Under the pieces are notes generated by a model, which saw only the letters and a program-made list of their open reading frames with translations, had not been told where the DNA came from and did no database searches. This document shows positions 1 to 7,422 of a stretch of 64,000 nucleotides of DNA, piece by piece. Position 1 is the first letter of the stretch. Each line of letters opens with the position of its first letter. The position numbers were made by a program, and so were the translations under genes. This DNA is from Vibrio penaeicida (lineage in GTDB: Bacteria; Pseudomonadota; Gammaproteobacteria; Enterobacterales; Vibrionaceae): positions 38,011-102,010 of the forward strand of contig NZ_BFAQ01000005.1 of the NCBI RefSeq assembly GCF_002933855.1. The letters are read 5' to 3'.

Positions 1-1486
1 CTAGATTCTTCTCTAGGTTGTCATCTAGCAAAAACTGAATTCGTTTTGCTGCACTTGGTTCTAGCTTCAGAACACCTGAGCCATAAGCTCTACCTTGAAG
101 CTCAGCAGATAACTGAGAGAACGATGAAAGCAAAGAAACAGAAATAGCTTTCTTTTTTATAAATGACATACCTTCATTAAAGAAAACACGATGTACGGAG
201 TTAGAGCAATTTACTCGTGCAGAGTTAATGACTAATCTCGGAGAACGGTCAATCATGTATGATAGGAATGCATCCGGGTAACGTTTATCATCGGGAAAAT
301 ACCATGCCGCTCTCTTTCTAAATGTTCGATTACTTTTCCTAGTCTTTGCAGGTACACGTGATAGGTAGTTTCGGATAGCTGAGTGTCTTTCATCAACTGA
401 TTCCGGACAGACTAAAAACGATTTAGCCCCTTCTTCCTGGATTCGCTTTTGCCTTGACGAGTTGTGAAGTAGGCCTTTTAAGGTAGAAAAACGTCCAATA
501 ACTGGCTTTAAATCACATTCATCTAGCTCGTAGCTATCGATAGTTTCTTTATCAACAATAAAAGTATTATTGTCGCCAGTAACCATACCTATGACTATCT
601 TGGCAACCATATCCATCGCAACTGCTTGTTTCTCAGTAGAAAGGCGTTGGAACGCCTCAAGAGTAGAAATATCAAACAGGGCATGTTTATAATTTTCACA
701 AGACACACTGTTCAAGCTGGCTTCTTGAGTAATTTCAGAAAGCTCACCTACATCAGCTGCTACTGCATAGCCAACTTTTACAGGGGGACTTTTCTTAGCT
801 TTGAAACCATCAGCAAAAAGTATTACGGATACTTCGTCAGCATCATCACTTTGAAAAAACCGTTTGCTTAGCTTAATCACTTTAACAAGCTGAAAATGGT
901 AGCTATACACTTTCAGTAATTCACTGGCATAATCTGCATGTAATAAGCTACTAGGTAAAACCCAAGCGACTCTACCGCCTTCTTTAATGAAAGACAGACT
1001 ATGGAGGAGAAAAAACGCCCAAAGGCTAGCATTACGACCAATAGTCCCTCTAGCGTAGGGAGATTTTCGCAGTAAATTAAAGCAACTAATCCTTTGTTCT
1101 TCGCTCATATTGTGCATAGACACATAGGGTGGATTACCTAAAACGGCGTCAAAGCTCTGCTTGTTAAAGTCTCGCGGTAATATCTGTATAAAATCTTTAT
1201 GAACAAATTGCCCATTGATGTTAGTAGCATCTCCTAACATCTCAGATAAATAGTCAAAAGCTCTTGCATCTATATCCGCTCCAAAGATACGAGATATAGG
1301 TTTTGAGCAACCTAGCTCAGAAAGCCGATTGACACTACTTTCTAAAAAGCCGCACCCTCCAAAACTTGGTTCAAAAACCAAGTCATCTGAGGACCTAATC
1401 CCCCAGTCACATAAAACCTTACTCAAACTTGTCGGGGTATAGTAAGCGCCGAGGGCTTTTCTGATTGTTTTCGTGTGCAATGTCAT
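1..1486 (-). CDS. N6-adenine DNA methyltransferase (C-terminus beyond window)
   Basis: An open frame runs without a stop from the ATG at 1486 to the left edge, at least 495 codons, so the gene is cut by the window. It has the signature of a gamma-type (TaqI/Eco57I-like) adenine methyltransferase. A GAYYTP segment lies near residues 13-18, a SAM-binding motif I (FEPSFGGCGFL) near 38-48, an acidic residue after strand 2 (GADID), and the catalytic NPPY motif at about 118-121. The following several hundred residues would form the target-recognition part. It is likely the modification subunit, or the fused enzyme, of a restriction or phage-defence system. No endonuclease is visible here, and a partner may lie to the left. 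Specificity cannot be read from sequence alone. Confidence 0.85.
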   Translation of the reverse strand, partial: MTLHTKTIRKALGAYYTPTSLSKVLCDWGIRSSDDLVFEPSFGGCGFLESSVNRLSELGCSKPISRIFGADIDARAFDYLSEMLGDATNINGQFVHKDFIQILPRDFNKQSFDAVLGNPPYVSMHNMSEEQRISCFNLLRKSPYARGTIGRNASLWAFFLLHSLSFIKEGGRVAWVLPSSLLHADYASELLKVYSYHFQLVKVIKLSKRFFQSDDADEVSVILFADGFKAKKSPPVKVGYAVAADVGELSEITQEASLNSVSCENYKHALFDISTLEAFQRLSTEKQAVAMDMVAKIVIGMVTGDNNTFIVDKETIDSYELDECDLKPVIGRFSTLKGLLHNSSRQKRIQEEGAKSFLVCPESVDERHSAIRNYLSRVPAKTRKSNRTFRKRAAWYFPDDKRYPDAFLSYMIDRSPRLVINSARVNCSNSVHRVFFNEGMSFIKKKAISVSLLSSFSQLSAELQGRAYGSGVLKLEPSAAKRIQFLLDDNLEKNL

Positions 1487-1625
1487 GACTCTGAAGTTAG
1501 TAAACTAAGCACCTTATATCGATATTGAATTCATTAATCAATCGATATTGTGTATCGATAACAAAACAAACTAACAGGGCAGGAATCGATAACCAATGGT
1601 TCTGAAAACTCAGAAGTTACCGACC
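1487..1625. promoter_or_regulatory. Upstream region of the methyltransferase with four ATCGATA repeats
   Basis: The heptamer ATCGATA occurs four times in the same orientation within 74 bases (1518-1524, 1541-1547, 1554-1560, 1585-1591), just upstream of the methyltransferase start. Another copy lies at about 2502, upstream of the small membrane-protein gene. The clustering suggests an operator for a regulator, or methylation-sensitive control if ATCGAT is part of the enzyme's site. Both readings are inference. Confidence 0.4.
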
Positions 1626-2048
1626 TCACAGGAAAAACCTTTGAGCCATTCCAATGATTAACCCAGAAACCGATCCCCCACCAAAAAGTGCTTTGGTGAA
1701 CAAAATACTGTTGTTCATCTTTCCAAAAAACAATCTTCCTGTTTCTCTGGAATGCTCAGTCTCTTTTAGGTGAAGGCTTAATCTACCGTCAACGATCATA
1801 TTCTCTTTATCTCTTGCCCAAAGCACTTTTACGAGATCTTGCTCAATATCATCAACGACAAAGTAAAGCCGCTCACTTGTAAATACGAACCAACACTGCT
1901 GAGTCTTACTTTTAAAAACCAGAAGAGTTCCTGTACTTTCTGGAGTTTCCAAATCAAAATCAAACTTATTAAATGTTGAAATGCTATCTCTGATTGTCTC
2001 TGAAGCATTGAAATTAGAGCGTCCAAGCATTCTATTGAATAGCCTCAT
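1626..2048 (-). CDS. Hypothetical protein, about 140 aa
   Basis: I do not recognise the family. The frame can start at a GTG (2060) that overlaps the end of the upstream gene, or at the ATG at 2048, one base after that gene's stop. The ATG is preferred. The protein is soluble in its first 110 residues, rich in beta-strand-like alternation (FVFTSERLYFVV), which is reminiscent of a PH/GRAM-like fold. It ends in a short glycine-rich hydrophobic stretch (FGGGSVSGLIIGMAQRFFL) that could be a tail anchor. Tight coupling to the small membrane-protein gene upstream implies a two-gene operon. Domain and function are inference only. Confidence 0.55.
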   Translation of the reverse strand: MRLFNRMLGRSNFNASETIRDSISTFNKFDFDLETPESTGTLLVFKSKTQQCWFVFTSERLYFVVDDIEQDLVKVLWARDKENMIVDGRLSLHLKETEHSRETGRLFFGKMNNSILFTKALFGGGSVSGLIIGMAQRFFL

Positions 2049-2049
2049 A

Positions 2050-2439
2050 TTACACCCCACTTATTTCAATTTTTTCAGTAGATAGTTCGCTGTTTGCTGA
2101 AGATAATAACCTTGGAAGTATTAACGGCCAGCCCACACCAACAAAAATGCATGCAGTTCGATTAACTTCGAAAATACCGAATCCAGCACCTAATAGACCA
2201 CCTATTCCAGAGCCTAATCCCCACATTAAAAACATACCAAGGGATTTATAACCAACATAAGATAGCGCTAAAATACTTGCTTTATTTAAAGTTTTGACTA
2301 TGAGAAAGTCCAAACTAACTACCAAAAAACCATATACCGCTGACGCAGTCGCAAATGCAAGCATCGTGGACTCTTCAGCACCCTGATAAACACCTTCCGC
2401 TCCAAAAGCAAGCGCAAAAATGGATTCATAAAATGTCAT
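2050..2439 (-). CDS. Small integral membrane protein of unknown function
   Basis: The frame is open from 2472, but the ATG at 2439 has a strong ribosome-binding site (GGGGGAGGG a few bases upstream), so it gives a protein of 129 aa (MTFYESIF...). Three or four hydrophobic segments are visible: an alanine-rich helix, a VYGFLVVSLDFLIV helix, a glycine-zipper-like segment (GLGSGIGGLLGAGFG), and CIFVGVGWPLILP. The C-terminus is polar and acidic. It is co-transcribed with the 140-aa gene that follows directly. The pair sits between the methyltransferase and the Tn3-like element and could be an accessory or defence module, but no known family was recognised. Confidence 0.6.
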   Translation of the reverse strand: MTFYESIFALAFGAEGVYQGAEESTMLAFATASAVYGFLVVSLDFLIVKTLNKASILALSYVGYKSLGMFLMWGLGSGIGGLLGAGFGIFEVNRTACIFVGVGWPLILPRLLSSANSELSTEKIEISGV

Positions 2440-2555
2440 AGAGCCCTCCCCCAAATAAGCATATAATTTCACAAAAACATACCTACGGTAAACATTTAAG
2501 CATCGATACAGGAGAAAATTGTGATGTGTTAAGAATCAATGTGTATTCAATGCCT

Positions 2556-2560
2556 TGAAC
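2556..2560. repeat. Target-site duplication TGAAC, left copy
   Basis: The five bases before the left inverted repeat are TGAAC. The same five bases in the same orientation follow the right inverted repeat (7061-7065). A 5-bp duplication is the hallmark of Tn3-family transposition. Confidence 0.9.
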
Positions 2561-2810
2561 GGGGTATGAAGCCCAACGGAACGAAAACGTACGCTAACAA
2601 AAATCGGGCATGACATTTAAGTTATGACACAGCCAGTAGTTGTAGCGGACCGACTTTATAATCCCTTCGACCTGATTTTTATCCGCCATTTCCGGACCAC
2701 AATCATTGACTCTATCGAAAACGGTCGGCTCACATTAAGTGGGAATGAGACCACATTAATTGACACTGAGACTGACTTTATCCGGCTCGACCTACTTTAA
2801 TTGACTCTAT
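2561..2810 (+). repeat. Left inverted-repeat arm (38-bp IR at 2561-2598, extended arm to about 2810)
   Basis: The outer 38 bp start GGGGTATGAAGCCCAACGG and match the Tn3 IR pattern. After a divergent stretch of about 40 bp, the arm continues from about 2640 to 2810 as a near-identical inverted copy of 6819-6990. The inner part contains several imperfect copies of a CACATTAATTGACTCTAT-like unit. Confidence 0.9.
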
Positions 2811-2819
2811 ATGAGAACA

Positions 2820-2935
2820 GTCGGAAAATTCATCAAAACTATCAAAATGTATACTTTGTGATAGCGCTGTAAAGCACCTATCAAAACTACTATCATAAGT
2901 ATCAAATCAAAACCTATAAGAAGATTTGATAGATT
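2820..2935 (+). promoter_or_regulatory. res-like resolution site and tnpR promoter region
   Basis: Repeated TATCAAA-type half sites are arranged as inverted pairs upstream of the resolvase gene, for example TATCAAAATGTATAC followed by TTTGTGATA around 2838-2861. Further copies lie near 2879, 2891-2906 and 2925. This is the expected place and form of a Tn3-type res site with subsites I-III. Exact subsite limits were not determined. Confidence 0.65.
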
Positions 2936-3511
2936 ATGTCCAAAATTGGTTACGCACGAGTTAGCTCAACGGGGCAAAGTCTGGCGGTTCAGCTAGAGAA
3001 ACTGAATCAGGAAAAATGCGAGCGCATTTATCAGGAAAAGCGCAGCGGTCGGACTGCGGACAGACCTGAGTTTCAATCCTGTATGAACTACTTGCGCGAA
3101 GGCGATACATTAATCGTGACGCGTTTAGATCGCCTTGCTCGTTCAGTTGTCCATCTTGCCCAGCTCGCTAAACGCTTTAAGGTTGAGGGCATCGATCTAC
3201 TGGTCATCGACCAAAACATCGATACCAGTACCTCAACAGGCAGACTAATGTTTAACATGCTGGCTTCAATCGCTGAATTTGAGAACGACCTGCGCACTGA
3301 GCGACAGGCTGAAGGGATTGCGAAAGCCAAAGAAAATGGGGTGACGTTTGGGCGACCGCCAAAACTGACTGAGCCCGTCAAACACGATATATATGACCGA
3401 AGACAGAAAGGCGCAACCATTAACCAACTCGCGAAAGAATTTCAATTGGGGGAGGCGTCTATTTATCGCGCTATTCGTGCTGTAGCGAATTTACATGACG
3501 CTTCTGAATAA
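2936..3511 (+). CDS. tnpR: Tn3-family serine resolvase
   Basis: This 191-aa protein is the usual length for a small serine recombinase. The N-terminal catalytic domain shows IGYARVSS with the nucleophile Ser at residue 10, the arginine motif RLDRLARS, and EFENDLRTERQAEG leading into the long E helix. The C-terminus carries a Hin-type helix-turn-helix (ATINQLAKEFQLGEASIYRAI) preceded by FGRPPKL. It should resolve cointegrates at the adjacent res site. It is transcribed toward the convergent toxin/immunity genes. The cognate TnpA is absent from the element. Confidence 0.95.
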   Translation: MSKIGYARVSSTGQSLAVQLEKLNQEKCERIYQEKRSGRTADRPEFQSCMNYLREGDTLIVTRLDRLARSVVHLAQLAKRFKVEGIDLLVIDQNIDTSTSTGRLMFNMLASIAEFENDLRTERQAEGIAKAKENGVTFGRPPKLTEPVKHDIYDRRQKGATINQLAKEFQLGEASIYRAIRAVANLHDASE

Positions 3512-3530
3512 CGCATGTCGAGTCTTTGAG

Positions 3531-4052
3531 TTAGTATTGGGAAAGCAATTCAATAATGTCAGAGGGCATATCATCTAAAAAGTTAACGATTTCCCTGAAC
3601 GACTTAGCGTTGTCATCACTTCGGCTATCTGGGTCTGCTTTAGCATCAAGAAGTGTTTTCACCACCTCAAAGATAAACGGCTTTCCCTTAATTGCGAGTC
3701 TAAGGGCGTTGACACCTTTCTGGTCACGATGCTCTATCAATTTATCGGCACCGTTTTCCAGCAGAAGGCGCATCCCCTCAACGTTACGCTGGCGCACGGC
3801 GTACATCAGAGGCGTATAGCCATAACTGTCGATGGCGTTGACATCTAAGCCTTGGTCAATCAGAAATTGGATGGTCTCATGCGGTACTTGTTTATTTGTT
3901 GATTGAAGGCTCTTGTGCAAGTAAGTCCATTTTTCCTTTTCTGTGACCGCTAAAATATCACATCCGTCATTTATCCAACGTCTCGCCTCTTCAATTTTTC
4001 CTCGTTTAAGAGATTGAAATAGCTTGAACTTTGGTGAATCTATAGAATTCAT
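3531..4052 (-). CDS. Ankyrin-repeat protein, probable immunity protein for the adjacent nuclease effector
   Basis: This 173-aa protein has three or four ankyrin repeats (for example IDSYGYTPLMYAVRQRNVEGMRLLLENGAD and DQKGVNALRLAIKG...VVKTLLDAKADPDSRS, each spanning about 33 residues). It has no signal peptide. Its ATG overlaps the stop of the toxin gene by four bases (ATGA), indicating translational coupling. Ankyrin proteins are known as immunity partners of polymorphic toxins. Immunity is inferred from position and family, not shown. Confidence 0.75.
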   Translation of the reverse strand: MNSIDSPKFKLFQSLKRGKIEEARRWINDGCDILAVTEKEKWTYLHKSLQSTNKQVPHETIQFLIDQGLDVNAIDSYGYTPLMYAVRQRNVEGMRLLLENGADKLIEHRDQKGVNALRLAIKGKPFIFEVVKTLLDAKADPDSRSDDNAKSFREIVNFLDDMPSDIIELLSQY

Positions 4053-6676
4053 CGGTTACTCCTCTCTTCTAAAAACTCAATCATATCGTCCTGAATATCA
4101 TCTAAATCATCATACCCCGGCTTTTCATTCACATGACTGAGGTTGGTTATCCTATCCTCAATCTGGTAATAATCCGGGCGACTGTTCATAAAATCGTTCA
4201 GCTCTTGCTGACTCATCCCAAGCTCCTCAGCAGCGCGAACTACTCGACGGTTTTCTTTGCCGTGCACATGTCCGTATTGCCAGTCGGTTAGCACATTACC
4301 TTTATCATCAATAAATTGACCTTCTCTTTTTTCAGTGCTCGCCTCAATTTGCCGTTTAGTCTCGGCTCGCAGCTTCGGTCGGTCAAGTTTGGGTTTCGGC
4401 TCGCCCGTGGATGCAAACTGCCCCTTCTCATCCCTAGGCTGTTGAGTATACACCACATACAAAGGTGGAATACCCGTAGACTCGGGGAACACCACTACGG
4501 TGTCTCGCCAGTCACCTTCTTCTGGAATGGGCAATGTGGTCGTAGCGTTTTCTGTATCGGGAATGGGGGTGACCACAATACTGTCGGGCTCAAACCCGTC
4601 GTCATGGTCTGGGGTAGTTTGCCAGCTGGGGTCACCTTCGTCTATCGGTGTCCAGACCAGTGGTTGGTCGCCTTCCAGCATCACCGAGTACTGCCCGTTC
4701 TCTTCTCTTGCGTAACGCACCGGAATGCGGGTATCGTCTGTGTGATAAGCGCGAACGCTGGGGTAGTATTCACCTTCTTTAGGGTCAGTCAGGTGAATAC
4801 GTACTCGGCTTTGTACGGTTTTTTCCTGTCTAAGTTCATCGTCGGTGTATTGCGTGTCATCCCCGTAGAGCTGTTGCCCAAGGATAAACAGGGCACCGAT
4901 GGTGGGGGATTTGAGGCGATAGCCTTCTAACCAACTCTCTGCCAGGTTACCGGCGACTTTCTCAAGCTGGATACCCGCTTTGTCGAGTTCAGACAGTGGC
5001 TTTTCTCTCAGGTTGTCGCCCACCATACCCCCCGAGGTTGCCAAAGCGGTTTGCGTTTGTGCGGCTTGTATCGCTTGCTGAGTTTGAATCGCTCGTCCAA
5101 CCATGGGGTTGGCGTGCGCCTGACCAAAGAAAAACGCCCAAGGACCAAAATGGGTGATGGGCTCGTCACTCACTCCGGCATCGATGCACCCTTCTGGTTG
5201 CTCGCAGGATTTGGCAAACACCCGATTAGGGGTAAAGTCAGCCAGCCGCACCACGGGAATGTCATCACTCAACAAACGCTCAGAGTTAATGGATTGGATG
5301 TGGGTGCCGGACAGAAATCGTTCTGAAAAGTCGTAATGCACATTCAGGGCGTGGTTGTAGGTGCCCATAGGGACTGGGGGCGTGTCAAAGAGGGATTCTT
5401 TTTGGGACGCTTCGACCACTTTCACGTTCAGGCTATGACCCACTGCCAGTGACATGGGGTTTGCATCATAAGCGGGGTTTAACGCCAGCAGAGCTTTGGG
5501 TGTTAACCCGTATTGCTCCGCAATCTGCATCCAGCTTTCGCGCTCTCCTGTATTAGGGTCTCGCGCTACGATGTGGTTTATCGGCTCGGGCGGGGCTTGG
5601 CTCTGCTCATCAGTACTTGCTCGCTCAACGATGGCGTGACTCTGGGTTGCCAGAAGCTGGTTGATATCGAGTTTCACCCCATGAGTAAGCAGCCAGTCTT
5701 CGTTAACGTTCGACAGCTCCTCTAGGGTGATGGGGCGAGGCAAGTAAACGAGATGCTGGTTATCACACACTTTCCCGCCCAACTTCCAATACACCAAAAT
5801 CGCGGTCTGGTCGGTGTTGTAACCTCTTTCCGTGTTGAGTTGATGAGGCTGAGAAGCGGTGGCGTAATAACCCCAATTGCCGTCACCGATAATCCGGTAT
5901 TCCTGCACCAAAGCGTGGCGGTGAAAATGGTAGTAATAGCCTTGAGTGGGCAGACCTAACCGCTCTCCCACCTGCATCGTAGGAGACACCGGAATAAAAG
6001 CTTCATAGGCGGTGCGGGACCCCAAAGCTCTCACTTTTACGGGATGTTTAGGCGAGATGCCCATCGGAATGTTCGCCACATGAGCCAGCAGATTTTTGGG
6101 TTCGTTAAACGCCGTCAGTACCGTATACAGAGTGCCGTGCTCGGTTTGGCTGTCCATCCAGCGCCCTAGCATGCCTTCTTCTGCGGTTTTCGCCAGCACA
6201 AAGTGAGCTCCGATGTTTTTTCTGAATGACGCCTGTGAGCCTGCCACCTCAACGCTGTATTCGTATTTCAGGGACGGCGCTTCCTCGGTACTGTCTGGTA
6301 AAGCTGGTTCGGGGACATAGTGCAAAGGCGGTGGAGGCGGTAAGTTCTGGCTGACACCACTGGCGCGACCTCGCATTTGTGTGCGGGCCAGTAAGGCTTT
6401 TTGCCCCGTAGGAGTAACCAGACTTTGCGCCTTTGGATTCACCGCCCAAGTGCGCTGCCCTAATCCTCCAGATTCCTGAACCAGAAGGGGCACCGCCGGA
6501 GTATCGGTCAGCAAAACCATGTGTCCTTGCCGAAGCTGATCTTTGAACAACTCAAGCCTTGTACCCGCTGGCATGGCTTCCTTGAGGGCTTTCTCATCAA
6601 GGTGATGAAAAGCGCCTTCCACGCGGGCGAATTCGTGCGCCATCAGTTCACTTTGTTGGACGGACTTGTAAGCCAC
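4049..6676 (-). CDS. Polymorphic toxin/T6SS-type effector with LysM, S-type pyocin and C-terminal GH-E nuclease regions
   Basis: This 875-aa protein starts at a GTG preceded by AAGGATG. The N-terminal region has no signal peptide and a proline run near 112-117. A LysM-like domain lies at about 367-420. An S-type-pyocin-like beta-rich region follows at about 630-760 (VRIHLTDPKEGEYYPSVRAY and nearby). The C-terminal 88 residues match the HNH/Endonuclease VII GH-E toxin pattern: YGHVHGKENRR (Gly-His near 802-803, Glu near 808), then QIEDRITNLSHVNEKPG (His near 848). Related proteins are delivered by type VI secretion, but no secretion genes or VgrG are in this window, so the route is inferred. 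It lies inside a Tn3-type element with its coupled immunity gene downstream. Confidence 0.85.
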   Translation of the reverse strand: MAYKSVQQSELMAHEFARVEGAFHHLDEKALKEAMPAGTRLELFKDQLRQGHMVLLTDTPAVPLLVQESGGLGQRTWAVNPKAQSLVTPTGQKALLARTQMRGRASGVSQNLPPPPPLHYVPEPALPDSTEEAPSLKYEYSVEVAGSQASFRKNIGAHFVLAKTAEEGMLGRWMDSQTEHGTLYTVLTAFNEPKNLLAHVANIPMGISPKHPVKVRALGSRTAYEAFIPVSPTMQVGERLGLPTQGYYYHFHRHALVQEYRIIGDGNWGYYATASQPHQLNTERGYNTDQTAILVYWKLGGKVCDNQHLVYLPRPITLEELSNVNEDWLLTHGVKLDINQLLATQSHAIVERASTDEQSQAPPEPINHIVARDPNTGERESWMQIAEQYGLTPKALLALNPAYDANPMSLAVGHSLNVKVVEASQKESLFDTPPVPMGTYNHALNVHYDFSERFLSGTHIQSINSERLLSDDIPVVRLADFTPNRVFAKSCEQPEGCIDAGVSDEPITHFGPWAFFFGQAHANPMVGRAIQTQQAIQAAQTQTALATSGGMVGDNLREKPLSELDKAGIQLEKVAGNLAESWLEGYRLKSPTIGALFILGQQLYGDDTQYTDDELRQEKTVQSRVRIHLTDPKEGEYYPSVRAYHTDDTRIPVRYAREENGQYSVMLEGDQPLVWTPIDEGDPSWQTTPDHDDGFEPDSIVVTPIPDTENATTTLPIPEEGDWRDTVVVFPESTGIPPLYVVYTQQPRDEKGQFASTGEPKPKLDRPKLRAETKRQIEASTEKREGQFIDDKGNVLTDWQYGHVHGKENRRVVRAAEELGMSQQELNDFMNSRPDYYQIEDRITNLSHVNEKPGYDDLDDIQDDMIEFLEERSNR

Positions 6677-6818
6677 TGACTGACATCCTTTTATTTTGTT
6701 CTTATGTCAGCAGTTTATCGTGTTGCTATACATCATGATGAGTTAAGTTTGAGACATTAACCCAAAATGACAAACGGGAGATAGCGGTGAGTGAGGCTAT
6801 TTATTATGAAGCCTCTGG

Positions 6819-7060
6819 ATAGAATCAATTAATGTGGGTCGAACCGGATAAAGTCGGTCTCAGTGCCAATTAATGTGGTCTCATTCGCACTTAATGTGAG
6901 CCGACCGTTTTCGATAGAGTCAATGATTGTGGTCCGGAAATGACGGATAAAATCAGGTCGAAGGGATTATAAAGTCGGTCCGCTACACCTACAGGAACAA
7001 CCCAAATGGCACGTTTGTGTTTGTTAGCGTACGTTTTCGTTCCATTGGGCTTCAAACCCC
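6819..7060 (-). repeat. Right inverted-repeat arm (38-bp IR at 7023-7060)
   Basis: Read on the minus strand the arm begins GGGGTTTGAAGCCCAATGG and then GAACGAAAACGTACGCTAAC, which differs from the left end at only a few positions. The inner arm (6819-6990) mirrors 2640-2810 with high identity. Confidence 0.9.
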
Positions 7061-7282
7061 TGAACCAAATACAACAATTGATTTTCTAACCTCTATATCA
7101 ATTGTTTTTAACCATGCTAAAGAGTCCTCATTTTCCATTCCATTGGAGCTTATTCCCCTAATTACACTCTTTTGACGTTTGGGCTGAAAATCTACTTCAA
7201 TGAAATCACAATGGGCACTTTCGATAGCTAAAAAAGCAAACAGGGACGTTAGAAGCTCTTGTGTGTATTTGATTCTGTACAA
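7052..7282 (-). CDS. Short unknown ORF whose 3' end was overwritten by the Tn3-like insertion
   Basis: The 76-codon frame starts at a TTG, with a stop (TAA) just upstream. It ends ...VFGSGV with its stop inside the right inverted repeat. Rejoining the flanks after removing the element and one TGAAC copy gives ...VFGSRH followed by a stop, so the insertion changed only the last two residues. There is no recognised family and the start is weak. It may be a genuine small gene or a decayed remnant. Confidence 0.3.
   Translation of the reverse strand: MYRIKYTQELLTSLFAFLAIESAHCDFIEVDFQPKRQKSVIRGISSNGMENEDSLAWLKTIDIEVRKSIVVFGSGV
7061..7065. repeat. Target-site duplication TGAAC, right copy
   Basis: This is an exact match to 2556-2560 in direct orientation, directly outside the right inverted repeat. 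Confidence 0.9.
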
Positions 7283-7374
7283 GAGTTATATGAGGCATCG
7301 CCAAGTATTGTGTTAAACAGTGCTAATAATCAGGAAACATCATTAGTTGATCCCGAATTCAAATGATATGGAAG

Positions 7375-7422
7375 TTTGTCGCAGCTAATTAAATCTTGTC
7401 GCATTTATTTATATAAATGACA
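7375..7422 (-). repeat. Terminal end of the comM island with transposase-binding-type repeats
   Basis: On the minus strand the end begins TGTCATTTATAT at 7422. It contains two copies of the octamer TGCGACAA (plus-strand TTGTCGCA around 7376-7383 and 7396-7403). A TGT...ACA end with internal repeats is typical of Tn7/Tn402/Tn5053-like elements that use a TniA/TnsB-type transposase. The adjacent five comM bases (7423-7427, GCCGC on the plus strand) are the expected position of the 5-bp duplication; the second copy is off-window. Confidence 0.7.

Larger units (their letters stand above)
2561..7060. mobile_element. Tn3-family element without transposase, carrying an effector/immunity pair
   Basis: The element is exactly 4,500 bp. 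It is bounded by 38-bp inverted repeats that begin GGGG and contain the Tn3-family core GGAACGAAAAC, and flanked by TGAAC duplications. Inside, from left to right, are a res-like region, a serine resolvase gene, an ankyrin-repeat gene and a large polymorphic-toxin gene (the last two convergent with the resolvase). No tnpA is present, so movement would need a transposase supplied in trans, as for other non-autonomous Tn3 derivatives. The arms of the inverted repeat are extended to about 240-250 bp. Boundaries and duplication are read directly; mobility is inferred. Confidence 0.9.
1..7422. mobile_element. End of a genomic island inserted in comM (continues left of window)
   Basis: The coding sequence of comM stops abruptly after codon 283, exactly where a TGTCATTT-type transposon end begins on the minus strand (7422 downward). 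Everything to the left is foreign to the ilv/comM neighbourhood: a DNA methyltransferase, small unknown genes and a nested Tn3-family element. Insertion of Tn7/Tn402-related islands into comM is well known, for example AbaR-type islands of Acinetobacter. The other end, the transposase genes and the 3' half of comM are not in this window, so the family is inferred from the end sequence and target site only. Confidence 0.75.

Noticed and set aside
626..871. Plus-strand 81-codon frame at the left edge
   Set aside because: It lies antisense to the methyltransferase, whose frame is open across the whole region.
4316..4930. A 204-codon plus-strand frame inside the effector gene
   Set aside because: It is antisense to a protein with clear LysM, pyocin and nuclease signatures and has no recognisable domain or ribosome-binding site.
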